From an uncultured Ruminococcus sp. (GTDB lineage Bacteria; Bacillota_A; Clostridia; Oscillospirales; Ruminococcaceae), in contig CALFMA010000313.1 in NCBI GenBank assembly GCA_937880065.1, forward strand, positions 1 through 23,043: DNA of 23,043 nucleotides. The letters run 5' to 3'. The translations under genes were made by a program, and so were the position numbers. The notes under the pieces are model-generated. The model was given only the letters and a program-made list of their open reading frames with translations. It was not told the DNA's origin and ran no database searches. Below, one piece after another: positions 15,482 through 23,043 of this stretch; the first letter of the stretch is position 1; each line of letters opens with the position of its first letter.

Positions 15482-15535
15482 CCTTTAGCTGAAATAAACT
15501 GTAATTTTTCTATTATCTTTTAAAGCTAACGGCTT

Positions 15536-15556
15536 AAATTCATAATTATTAATTAT
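15536..15556 (+). repeat. AATTCA-type heptamers, three units
   Basis: AAATTCA, TAATTAT and TAATTAT follow in 7-bp phase just before the ribosome binding site of the S4-domain gene. They resemble the larger TAATTCT array at 17280-17314. Confidence 0.4.
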
Positions 15557-15570
15557 TGAGGGGTATAGAT

Positions 15571-15780
15571 ATGCCTGAAATTAAAATCACAACAGAGTTT
15601 ATAAAGCTTGACGCTCTCCTTAAATTTGCCTCATTGGCAGGCTCAGGTGGAGAGGCAAAAATGCTTATACAGGACGAACAGGTTCTCGTCAATGGCGAAG
15701 TCTGCACAATGCGTGGCAAGAAAATCCGCCCCGGCGATACTGTAAAAGTAATCGGCGGTGATGAGGTAACTGTGTGCTGA
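15571..15780 (+). CDS. S4-domain RNA-binding protein, YaaA/RlbA-like
   Basis: The 69-residue protein is essentially one S4 RNA-binding domain: [48 protein letters not shown]. Short S4 proteins sit between dnaN and recF across Firmicutes (yaaA of Bacillus) and are thought to act in ribosome assembly or RNA binding. The ATG at 15571 lies 7 bases after GAGGGG. A TTG at 15556 is rejected. It overlaps the recF start by 7 bases. Confidence 0.93.
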   Translation: MPEIKITTEFIKLDALLKFASLAGSGGEAKMLIQDEQVLVNGEVCTMRGKKIRPGDTVKVIGGDEVTVC

Positions 15781-16901
15781 TAACTCACGTTAAAATTGAC
15801 GGATTTAAAAATCTGTCGGAAATTTCTTTCGAGCCTGACATCTACTATAATATCATAGTGGGGGAAAATGCACAGGGGAAAACTAATCTCCTTGAAGCCC
15901 TGTGGATTATGTCGGGGTGTAAAAGCTTTCGTGGCTCAAAGGAAAGAGATTATATTGCTCTCGATAAAAGCTCTTTTATCTCCGAGGTTGGAATTTGGGA
16001 CGATGTGCGTGACCAGAAAATCACCTATGAGATGATAAAAGGCGGAAATATAACGAAAAATATCACCATTAACGGGGTAAAACAAAAGGGTACGAGAAAT
16101 CTTTTTGACGTTTTCAAGTGCATTGCCTTTATCCCCGATGATGTGGAAATCATAAAAGGCGCTCCCGAAAAACGGCGGAATTTCGTGGATATGGCAGCAT
16201 CACAGCTAAATCCTGTATTTGTGGCACATATAACGAAAAATAATGCCGTAATGAATCAGCGGAATGCCCTGCTGAAATCAATTATGCAGGGGAATTCCGA
16301 TTCGTCAATTCTTGAAATATGGGATAAACAGGCGGCTCACGAGGGTGCGTTAATATCCTATATGCGTGACAGTTATATAAAAAAGCTGAATCAGGTCTGC
16401 GGAGAGCTGTATTACGCCATTTCGGGCGGCAAAGAAAAGCTGGAGCTTGAATATAAATCCAACGTATTCAAGGCGGAGGATTTTGAACTGCCCTGCGATG
16501 AGGCTGCCTTTGAAAAATATTTCAATAAACTCCGTGAATCGGAGGAGTATGACATTCGCACAGGTATAACCCATTCTGGGGTAAACCGTGACGAAATCAA
16601 CATAAAAATCAACGGCATAAGTGCCAAGGAATACGGCTCACAGGGGCAGATTAAATCTGCGGCACTTGTTATAAAGCTTGCACAGGCGGAAATTTTCACA
16701 AAGCGAAGCAAAGACGCTCCCGTGGTATTTCTTGATGATGTTATGGGAGAACTTGACGAAAACCGTCAGCGATTTGTATTTGATATAATCAGAAATATGC
16801 AGGTTTTCATTACAACTCCCAACGAAAGAACGCTACTTCCCGATATAAAGGGGAAAATTCTGCGTATAAGCGGTGGCAGGATTGCAGAGGAATTAAGATG
16901 A
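15774..16901 (+). CDS. recF: DNA replication and repair protein RecF
   Basis: This 375-residue SMC-like ATPase loads RecA at gapped DNA with RecO and RecR. Walker A GENAQGKT is at residues 30-37. The ABC signature region reads [20 protein letters not shown], and Walker B is [15 protein letters not shown]. The start is GTG inside the upstream gene, 6 bases after GAGGT, so translation is probably coupled. Its TGA overlaps the remB ATG (ATGA). Codon choice is looser than in the ribosomal genes. Confidence 0.98.
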   Translation: MLITHVKIDGFKNLSEISFEPDIYYNIIVGENAQGKTNLLEALWIMSGCKSFRGSKERDYIALDKSSFISEVGIWDDVRDQKITYEMIKGGNITKNITINGVKQKGTRNLFDVFKCIAFIPDDVEIIKGAPEKRRNFVDMAASQLNPVFVAHITKNNAVMNQRNALLKSIMQGNSDSSILEIWDKQAAHEGALISYMRDSYIKKLNQVCGELYYAISGGKEKLELEYKSNVFKAEDFELPCDEAAFEKYFNKLRESEEYDIRTGITHSGVNRDEINIKINGISAKEYGSQGQIKSAALVIKLAQAEIFTKRSKDAPVVFLDDVMGELDENRQRFVFDIIRNMQVFITTPNERTLLPDIKGKILRISGGRIAEELR

Positions 16902-17161
16902 ATAAGACTATTTATCTCCATATCGGCAATAATTATTCCGTTGATGTCCGTGAAATTATCGGCATTTTCGATATGGATAACACAACTGTTACAAGCTGTA
17001 CGAAAAAGCTGCTTGACAAGGCAGAAAAGGAAAAAAGGCTGTTTTTAGCCACTTATGAACTGCCAAAAACATATATTATCACAAAAAAGCGGATTTATAT
17101 ATCCCAGCTTGCGGCAAGTACGCTGAAAAAGCGTCTTGAAAGCGGCGGAGGGTATTGTTAA
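16898..17161 (+). CDS. remB: Extracellular matrix regulator RemB-like protein (DUF370)
   Basis: The 87-residue protein begins [30 protein letters not shown] and ends in YISQLAASTLKKRLESGG, closely matching RemB/YaaB, which follows recF in Bacillus. RemB is related to RemA, a DNA-binding activator of biofilm genes, but RemB's own role is less clear. The start overlaps the recF stop. The last codons and the stop are part of a 27-bp sequence repeated downstream at 17198-17224. Confidence 0.88.
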   Translation: MNKTIYLHIGNNYSVDVREIIGIFDMDNTTVTSCTKKLLDKAEKEKRLFLATYELPKTYIITKKRIYISQLAASTLKKRLESGGGYC

Positions 17162-17224
17162 TGCGTAATTACAAAGCCTTTAGCCATTAGCGATAGAGGC
17201 GGCGAGTATTGTTAATTCGTAATT
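17144..17224 (+). repeat. 27-bp direct duplication of the remB 3' end
   Basis: Bases 17144-17170, covering the last remB codons, the stop and following bases, recur at 17198-17224 with 24 of 27 identical. The 27-base gap holds three heptamers of the AGCC family (AGCCTTT, AGCCATT, AGCGATA at 17175-17195). The pattern suggests a small duplication associated with repeat insertion. Confidence 0.75.
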
Positions 17225-17237
17225 CAATTAAGATTTA

Positions 17238-17261
17238 GTAGGGGCTGCCTTTGGCAGTCCG
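17238..17261 (+). repeat. GTAGG palindromic element, copy 3
   Basis: The element begins GTAGGGGCTGCC and closes GGCAGTCCG. CTGCC (17245-17249) and GGCAG (17253-17257) pair around TTT, with outer G-C and G-T pairs extending the stem. It lies in the spacer between remB and gyrB. Confidence 0.6.
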
Positions 17262-17279
17262 TCAAAAGAATTCAGAGAA

Positions 17280-17314
17280 TAATTCATAATTCTTAATTCT
17301 GAATTCTTAATTAA
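17280..17314 (+). repeat. TAATTC heptamer array upstream of gyrB
   Basis: Five 7-bp units, TAATTCA, TAATTCT, TAATTCT, GAATTCT and TAATTAA, run in exact phase to about 10 bases before the gyrB ribosome binding site. Two more units, TAATTCG and TAATTCA, lie at 17213-17226. The array may contain promoter elements, but I could not assign a convincing -35/-10 pair. Confidence 0.65.
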
Positions 17315-17331
17315 ATAAACTGGAGGTACTC

Positions 17332-19281
17332 ATGAGTCAGCAGAATATTAATAACGCCGAAAATGACATTGTCAATTACGACGAAAATGACATACAAATT
17401 CTGGAAGGACTTGAAGCTGTAAGAAAAAGACCCGGTATGTATATCGGTTCAACAGGTCCAAGCGGTCTGCACCACCTTGTATACGAAATTGTGGATAACT
17501 CCATTGACGAGGCTCTTGCAGGCTTTTGTACCGAAATTAAGGTGGATATTCTCCCCGGCGATGTTATAAGAGTATCCGATAACGGACGTGGTATCCCCGT
17601 TGGTATTCATCCAAAGGAGGGTATTTCTGCGGCTACCGTTGTTTATACCATTCTCCACGCAGGCGGAAAATTCGGCGGCGGCGGATATAAGGTATCAGGA
17701 GGACTTCACGGCGTTGGTGCGTCTGTTGTTAATGCCCTTTCAGAGTGGCTGGAGCTTACCGTCAAGGACGGCGAAAATGTGTGGTTCCAGCGTTTTGAGC
17801 GTGGTCACTATGACGAACAGCTTAAAGCTATCGAAAAGACCACCGAAACAGGTACAAGCGTTATGTTCAAGGCTGACGGGGAAATTTTCGAAGAAACCGT
17901 GTATAAATACGAAACGCTTCTTGACAGGCTCCGTGAACAGGCTTTCCTCAATGCAGGCATAAAAATTACATTCTCCGATTTGCGTGACGAGAATGATATA
18001 AAATCCGAAACTTTCCACTATGAGGGCGGTATTCGTCAGTATGTAGAGCATCTTCACGAAAAAAGAGGTGATGTGCCGCTGAGCAATGAAGTTATTTACG
18101 TTTCGGGAAAGCAGGGGGATTCCTTTGCGGAAATCGCCCTCCAGTACAACGACAGCTATAATGAGGTTATCCTCTCATTTGCAAATAATATCCACACAAA
18201 GGACGGTGGATATCATGAAACAGCCTTTAAAGATTCAATTAAGAGAGTTATCAACGACTACGGCAAGAAAATGGGACTTCTCAAAGATAAGGAGAAACTC
18301 AGCGGCGATGATGTACGTGAGGGACTTACAGCCATTATCTCCGTAAAGCTTACCGAGTGCGAATTTGAGGGACAGACAAAGGGACGACTTGGAAATCCCG
18401 AAGTCAAGCCATTTATCGAAAAGCTTGTACAGGAAAAGCTTATGAATTTCCTTGAAGAAAATCCTGACATTGCAAAGGCTATTTTCGATAAGGCACTTTC
18501 AGCTCTTAAAGCCCGTGAGGCTGCTAAACGTGCAAGAGATGCAGAGCGTAAAAAGAATGCATTCGGAAATGCTTCAATGCCCGAAAAACTGGCAGATTGC
18601 TCCGAGAGAGATGCAAGATATACTGAAATTTACATCGTAGAGGGTGACTCTGCGGGCGGTTCTGCAAAGCAGGGACGTGACAGAAAATATCAGGCTATTC
18701 TCTCACTCTGGGGAAAAATGCTCAACGTAGAAAAGGCACGTATTGACAAGATTTACGGCAATGACAAGCTTTCGCCTGTTGTAACGGCTCTTGGCACAGG
18801 TATCGGCGAGGATTTCGATATTGAAAAGCTCCGTTACGGCAAAGTTATCATTATGGCGGATGCCGACGTTGACGGTATGCACATCAGAACACTTCTTCTG
18901 ACATTCTTCTTCCGCTATATGCGTCCTCTTATCTCAAACGGCAATGTCTATATTGCACAGCCGCCTCTTTTCAAGGTTTGGCGAGGCAAAAAGGAGCGAT
19001 ATGCTTTCTCTGACGAGGAGCGTGACGGTTTCATTGCAGAGCTTTCCGAAGAAGGCAAATATAAGGTTGAAGTTCAGCGTTATAAAGGTCTTGGTGAAAT
19101 GGACCCCGAACAGCTCTGGGAAACTACTATGGACCCTGAGCGTCGTACAATCGTGAAAATCGGTATGGAGGACGCTTTAAAGGCTGACGAAACATTCTCA
19201 ATCCTTATGGGTGACAATGTTGAGCCAAGAAGAAAATTCATTGAGAAGAATGCGAAATTCGTGCAGAATCTCGATATTTAA
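17332..19281 (+). CDS. gyrB: DNA gyrase subunit B
   Basis: The 649-residue ATPase subunit powers negative supercoiling as GyrA2B2. The GHKL domain shows [22 protein letters not shown] and [23 protein letters not shown]. The TOPRIM domain has [15 protein letters not shown] with Glu437 and Asp439, and MADADVDG with Asp510, Asp512 and Asp514. The following motif is [16 protein letters not shown]. Position 460 is Trp where E. coli has Lys447, and position 458 is Ser where E. coli has Pro445. There is no enterobacterial insert, as expected for a Gram-positive GyrB. GGAGGT lies 4 bases before the ATG. Confidence 0.99.
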   Translation: MSQQNINNAENDIVNYDENDIQILEGLEAVRKRPGMYIGSTGPSGLHHLVYEIVDNSIDEALAGFCTEIKVDILPGDVIRVSDNGRGIPVGIHPKEGISAATVVYTILHAGGKFGGGGYKVSGGLHGVGASVVNALSEWLELTVKDGENVWFQRFERGHYDEQLKAIEKTTETGTSVMFKADGEIFEETVYKYETLLDRLREQAFLNAGIKITFSDLRDENDIKSETFHYEGGIRQYVEHLHEKRGDVPLSNEVIYVSGKQGDSFAEIALQYNDSYNEVILSFANNIHTKDGGYHETAFKDSIKRVINDYGKKMGLLKDKEKLSGDDVREGLTAIISVKLTECEFEGQTKGRLGNPEVKPFIEKLVQEKLMNFLEENPDIAKAIFDKALSALKAREAAKRARDAERKKNAFGNASMPEKLADCSERDARYTEIYIVEGDSAGGSAKQGRDRKYQAILSLWGKMLNVEKARIDKIYGNDKLSPVVTALGTGIGEDFDIEKLRYGKVIIMADADVDGMHIRTLLLTFFFRYMRPLISNGNVYIAQPPLFKVWRGKKERYAFSDEERDGFIAELSEEGKYKVEVQRYKGLGEMDPEQLWETTMDPERRTIVKIGMEDALKADETFSILMGDNVEPRRKFIEKNAKFVQNLDI

Positions 19282-19293
19282 CGAGGGCAGGCT

Positions 19294-19869
19294 ATGGAAG
19301 AAAATATAAAGCTTGTCAAGGATTTTTCCCATACACCGCAGATTATGCGGCAGGGCATAAGGGCATATCAGAAAAAATTTGTATACCCGAAAGCTATCGT
19401 AAAATCCGTTATTTTCGTGCTTTTATCCATTGCAACAGTTTTCATTTCAGGGATGCTTGATGAGAAAATCAGACTTTTAGGCTATCTTGCTTTAGTAGGA
19501 TTTCTGGCACTTGCTTACCGTGAGATATTCAATCCGCTGAAACAGCGTGATAACATCGTAATGAGTATGAACGGAAACGGAATAATTCCTCTTTACAGGC
19601 TGGCTGTAAAGGAGAAAACCGTTGAAATCTCCACTATTTGTGAAAAATATGCAGATGATGAAGAAGCCGAGGAAATTGCTGAGGAACTTGACGAGGAATA
19701 TTCCGAAGAAGCCGTAAAGCCTACAATTATTCCCATAGATGACGGTTTTTCCGTAATTGAAGCGGCAGACTGCTTTGTTCTTGTCTGCTCCGATTATGCC
19801 TATTATATAGTTCCAAAGGCTGATTTTTCACCTGAAGAACTGGAAATTATACGCAGTATTGCAAAATAA
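19294..19869 (+). CDS. Two-helix membrane protein with YcxB-like C-terminal domain
   Basis: The 191-residue product has two hydrophobic helices at about residues 34-54 and 60-75, then a soluble C-terminal part. Residues 119-141 are strongly acidic (ADDEEAEEIAEELDEEYSEEA). Residues 150-191, with IEAADCFVLVCSDYAYYIVPKADFSPEELEIIRSI, resemble the end of YcxB-like domains, in which a buried strand leads to a Pro-Lys and an EE-containing helix. I know no assigned function. It lies 12 bases after gyrB behind GAGGG and 75 bases before gyrA, so it is probably co-transcribed with gyrB. The family call is by pattern only. Confidence 0.75.
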   Translation: MEENIKLVKDFSHTPQIMRQGIRAYQKKFVYPKAIVKSVIFVLLSIATVFISGMLDEKIRLLGYLALVGFLALAYREIFNPLKQRDNIVMSMNGNGIIPLYRLAVKEKTVEISTICEKYADDEEAEEIAEELDEEYSEEAVKPTIIPIDDGFSVIEAADCFVLVCSDYAYYIVPKADFSPEELEIIRSIAK

Positions 19870-19873
19870 ATCT

Positions 19874-19898
19874 GTAGGTGCGGAAATTTTCCGCCCGC
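19874..19898 (+). repeat. GTAGG palindromic element, copy 4
   Basis: This copy begins GTAGGTGCGGAAA and closes TTTCCGCCCGC. The core GCGGAAA-T-TTTCCGC (19880-19894) is a 15-base palindrome built like that of copy 2. It begins five bases after the stop of the membrane-protein gene. It lacks a T-tract and probably does not end transcription before gyrA. Confidence 0.7.
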
Positions 19899-19944
19899 AT
19901 TTAAAAACGTTGAAAAAATCTGAATAATAACAAGGAGGTTCAGC

Positions 19945-22572
19945 GTGTTATATAACGATAATTCAAAAATTATTCATTCCGACCTTGTGAATGAAATGGA
20001 AAATTCAATGCTCCAGTACGCAATGTCGGTTATTGTTTCAAGAGCTTTGCCTGATGTAAGGGACGGTTTAAAGCCTGTTCACAGACGTATTCTCTATACG
20101 CTCCACGAAAACGGACTTACTCCCGATAAGGCATACAGAAAATGTGCTGATACTGTCGGTGCTGTGCTGGGACGCTATCACCCACACGGTGACGCATCGG
20201 TTTATGATGCTCTTGTAAGACTTGCACAGAACTTTTCACTCCGTTATCCTCTCGTTGACGGTCACGGAAACTTCGGTTCAATTGACGGTGATAAGGCGGC
20301 TGCCTACCGTTATACCGAGGCTAAAATGAAAAAGCTTACCCTTGAGATGTTACAGGACATCAACAAGGAAACAGTTGACTTTATGCCCAACTACGATGAC
20401 CGTCTGAAAGAGCCTGTTGTACTTCCTTCAAGATTCCCAAATCTGCTTGTAAACGGCTCAACAGGTATCGCTGTTGGTATGGCTACAAATATTCCTCCCC
20501 ACAATTTAGGCGAGGTTATAGACGCTTTACAGCTGCTTATTGACGACCCCGACTGTACTCTTGATCAGCTTATGGAGCATATCAAGGGACCTGACTTCCC
20601 TACAGGCGGTATTGTTATGGGTAAAGCAGGAATTCGTGCCGCTTACGGCACAGGCAGAGGAAAGATTATTCTCCGCAGCCGTACTCATTTTGAGGAAGTC
20701 AAGGGCAGAAATTGTATTATAGTTGACGAAATCCCATATATGGTAAATAAAACACTTATTCTCAAAAATATCAATCAGCTTTGCAAGGATAAGCGTCTGG
20801 AGGGAATTTACTTCCTCCGTGACGAGTCCGACAAGGACGGTATGCGTATTGTTATCGAGCTGAAAAAGGACGCTGTTCCCGAAATAGTGCTGAATAAGCT
20901 GTTTGCTCTCACAAAATTGCAGGATACAGTGGGCATTATTATGCTTGCCCTCGTAAATGGCGAGCCAAAGGTGCTTACGCTGAAAGAGATGCTCAGTCAT
21001 TATCTTGACTTCCAGGTTGACGTTATCCAGCGTCGCACACGTTTTGACCTCCGCAAGGCACTTGAAAGAGCTCATCTGTTGCAGGGCTTCATTCTTGCCG
21101 CTGATTATATTGATGAGGTTGTGGCTATTCTCCGCAGCAGCAAGACAATTCCCGAGGCTAAGGAGCGTATGATTGAACGTTTCAAGGATGTGGATATGAG
21201 CGCACTTCTTGACCGTGCCCAGTACGATATGAGCAACATTCACATTCTCGAACATCAGCAGGGACTTTCAGAGGAACAGGCTGAGGCTATTGTTCAGATG
21301 CGTTTAGGTGCTTTGACAGGTCTGGAGCGTCAGAAGATAACAGACGAATTATATGGTCTGTTGACTAAAATTACTGACCTTGAAGATATTCTTGCTAATA
21401 TCAACCGTGTTTATGAGATTATTATGAATGACCTCAACGAAATCCGCAGAAAGTTCAACGATAAACGCCGTACAGATATTGAATCCGTAAGCGGCGAAGT
21501 TGACATTGAGGACCTTATTCCTGTTGAAGATTGCGTTGTAACGCTCACAAATAACGGCTATATCAAGCGTATGCCCGTTGCCGAATACAAGACTCAGCGT
21601 CGTGGCGGACGTGGTATAACAGGTATGAAACAGCGTGAGGAGGACTTCGTAGAGGAGATGTTCATCTGCGGAACTCACGATAATATCCTGTTTATCACCA
21701 ACAAGGGCATTATGTACAAGCTGAAATGCTACGAAATTCCCGACGGTTCAAAGGCTTCACGTGGTTTCAATCTCATAAATCTCCTGCCACTTACCGAAAA
21801 TGAAAAGGTAACGGCAATGATTAAGACAGCCGATTTCGGTGACGACAGATTTATTACAATCGTTACGAAAAACGGTAAAATCAAGCGTACAAATCTTTCA
21901 TTCTACAAGAATGTCCGCAAGAATGGTCTTATTGCAATTGGTCTTGACGAGGGCGATGAAATTGCGGGATGCCGTATGACAAACGGAAAAGAGCAGATTT
22001 TCGTTGCTACAAGAAATGGTATGGCAATCCGTATCGAGGAAGAAAAGGGCAGAGCGTTGTCCCGTTCAGCTCACGGTGTAAAGGCTATAAAGCTTCGTGA
22101 GGGGGACTATGTTGTAGGAATTGCAAAGGTGCGTGAGGGTGCTTCACTCCTTACTGTGACCGATAACGGCTATGGTAAGCGTACAGAAATTGACAGCTAT
22201 CGAATTCAGAACAGAGGCGGCTACGGTCTGACCAACTACAAGGTGGACGACATCCGTGGTCACGTCTGCGGAATTAAGATAGTTGACGAAACAGATGATG
22301 TAATTCTCGTTTCAAGTGACGGTGTAATTATTCGTATCCATGCCGAAGATGTGCGTATTATGGGCAGAATTGCCAAGGGTGTACGTGTTATGAGAGTCGG
22401 CGAGGGTGCAAAGGTTGTGGCATTTACACGAACTGAGCGTGACGAATCAGCTGAAACCGAAAAGGTTGAGCAGCTTACCGAGGAGCAAATCAAAGCCGCT
22501 GAGGCTGAGGCTGCTGAGGAGGAGAAAAACGAGGTAGTCATCGAAGCTGACGAAAATGAGGACGAGGAATAA
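19945..22572 (+). CDS. gyrA: DNA gyrase subunit A
   Basis: The 875-residue subunit cuts and rejoins DNA through Tyr123 in AAAYRYTEAK. The quinolone region reads GRYHPHGDASVYDALVRLAQ: residue 84, which matches Ser83 of E. coli, is Ala, and residue 88, matching Asp87, is Asp. The C-terminal beta-pinwheel has the GyrA box QRRGGRG at 551-557. A tail of about 40 residues is rich in Glu and Asp and Ala. The start is GTG, 6 bases after AAGGAGG. It is longer than B. subtilis GyrA by roughly 50 residues, much of it in the tail. Confidence 0.99.
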   Translation: MLYNDNSKIIHSDLVNEMENSMLQYAMSVIVSRALPDVRDGLKPVHRRILYTLHENGLTPDKAYRKCADTVGAVLGRYHPHGDASVYDALVRLAQNFSLRYPLVDGHGNFGSIDGDKAAAYRYTEAKMKKLTLEMLQDINKETVDFMPNYDDRLKEPVVLPSRFPNLLVNGSTGIAVGMATNIPPHNLGEVIDALQLLIDDPDCTLDQLMEHIKGPDFPTGGIVMGKAGIRAAYGTGRGKIILRSRTHFEEVKGRNCIIVDEIPYMVNKTLILKNINQLCKDKRLEGIYFLRDESDKDGMRIVIELKKDAVPEIVLNKLFALTKLQDTVGIIMLALVNGEPKVLTLKEMLSHYLDFQVDVIQRRTRFDLRKALERAHLLQGFILAADYIDEVVAILRSSKTIPEAKERMIERFKDVDMSALLDRAQYDMSNIHILEHQQGLSEEQAEAIVQMRLGALTGLERQKITDELYGLLTKITDLEDILANINRVYEIIMNDLNEIRRKFNDKRRTDIESVSGEVDIEDLIPVEDCVVTLTNNGYIKRMPVAEYKTQRRGGRGITGMKQREEDFVEEMFICGTHDNILFITNKGIMYKLKCYEIPDGSKASRGFNLINLLPLTENEKVTAMIKTADFGDDRFITIVTKNGKIKRTNLSFYKNVRKNGLIAIGLDEGDEIAGCRMTNGKEQIFVATRNGMAIRIEEEKGRALSRSAHGVKAIKLREGDYVVGIAKVREGASLLTVTDNGYGKRTEIDSYRIQNRGGYGLTNYKVDDIRGHVCGIKIVDETDDVILVSSDGVIIRIHAEDVRIMGRIAKGVRVMRVGEGAKVVAFTRTERDESAETEKVEQLTEEQIKAAEAEAAEEEKNEVVIEADENEDEE

Positions 22573-22581
22573 AATAGTATA

Positions 22582-23043
22582 ATGAAATTTATACTTTTAG
22601 TATTGATTTTAGCTATCATTGCCGCCGTTTATCTGTATATTGAAAATCATTTCATACTTGCAAAAAGGCATAAAGATTTCGGCGGTGATGTAAAAATTCT
22701 TCATATTTCAGACTGCCACAAGAGGAATAACAGCACATATAACAAGCGGATTTTGTCTGCGGCACAGCAGGAAAAGCCCGATTTAATATTCATCACAGGG
22801 GATCTGATTTCACGTACTGAAGTGGATTTTTCCCCGTCGGAAAGGCTTTTGCAGGCTTTGTGCGAAATCGCTCCCGTGTATATGTGTATGGGCAACCACG
22901 AGCAGAGCTTTATTCACGGCAATCAGCAGGAATTTTTTGATATGGTTGGACGGACAAAGGCAGAAATGCTCATAAACAGCGGCAAATATGTGAAAATAAG
23001 GGGCAGGGTTTTTTATATCTGCGGTGTTATGCCTGAATACTCT
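22582..23043 (+). CDS. Membrane-anchored metallophosphoesterase, 5' part (runs off window)
   Basis: The frame is open for 154 codons to the window edge. Residues 2-20 form a single hydrophobic N-terminal anchor. Then come calcineurin-like metal-site motifs HISDCH (Asp44, His46), ITGDLI (Asp74) and MGNHE (Asn105, His106), in the usual order and spacing. Such YkuE-like enzymes hydrolyse phosphate esters on the membrane or cell-surface side. The substrate cannot be told here. The ATG lies 10 bases after the gyrA stop with only a weak AGGA upstream. It may be read through from gyrA. The C-terminal metal motifs lie beyond the window. Confidence 0.85.
   Translation, partial: MKFILLVLILAIIAAVYLYIENHFILAKRHKDFGGDVKILHISDCHKRNNSTYNKRILSAAQQEKPDLIFITGDLISRTEVDFSPSERLLQALCEIAPVYMCMGNHEQSFIHGNQQEFFDMVGRTKAEMLINSGKYVKIRGRVFYICGVMPEYS

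Noticed and set aside
19874..19898. Rho-independent terminator before gyrA
   Set aside because: The stem is good but no T-tract follows, and the same element occurs in both orientations elsewhere.
20527..21255. Long 242-codon minus-strand reading frame opposite gyrA
   Set aside because: It lies wholly within gyrA, has no recognisable domain, and arises from the codon bias of the real gene. Similar shadows occur opposite rpsE, rpoA and gyrB.

Overview
This window is a stretch of a low-to-mid GC Firmicutes (Clostridia) chromosome. Protein signatures, Clostridia-type gene order, zinc-type S14 and L36, a RemB regulator next to recF, and frequent AGA/CGT arginine codons suggest a Ruminococcus-like member of the Oscillospiraceae/Ruminococcaceae. 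The genus is an inference. Every convincing gene lies on the + strand, and I see no rRNA, tRNA or CRISPR.

Bases 1-11516 hold the distal S10 operon plus the complete spc and alpha operons: 'rpsC-rplP-rpmC-rpsQ-rplN-rplX-rplE-rpsN-rpsH-rplF-rplR-rpsE-rpmD-rplO-secY-adk-map-KOW protein-infA-rpmJ-rpsM-rpsK-rpsD-rpoA-rplQ. Genes are tightly packed, often with TAATG overlaps and strong GGAGG ribosome binding sites, and the run ends in a rho-independent terminator. It supplies ribosomal proteins, the Sec channel, nucleotide balance, N-terminal methionine removal, initiation factor 1 and the RNA polymerase alpha subunit.

Bases 11565-14192 hold the replication origin region: a mirrored block of small repeats, a cluster of DnaA-box-like sites, an extended -10 promoter, dnaA, then a 630-bp dnaA-dnaN spacer. 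Only one textbook DnaA box (TTATCCACA) is visible. The dominant motif is TTTTCAACA and its complement, nine exact copies in the two spacers. One copy abuts GCCC and five perfect CTA triplets followed by an AT-rich stretch, which matches the basal unwinding element described for bacterial origins.

Bases 14193-23043 carry the classic origin-distal series dnaN, yaaA-like S4 gene, recF, remB, gyrB, a YcxB-like membrane protein, gyrA and the start of a metallophosphoesterase gene that runs off the window. The spacers here contain a 161-bp hairpin element that looks like a MITE, two families of 7-bp tandem repeats, and copies of a small palindromic GTAGG element.

No novel defence or biosynthetic system is present. 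The parts most worth following up are the origin itself (a probable divergent DnaA box plus a very regular DnaA-trio), the placement of the ribosomal super-operon immediately upstream of dnaA and apparently head-on to replication, the non-canonical drug-contact residues in both gyrase subunits, and the nested intergenic repeats.
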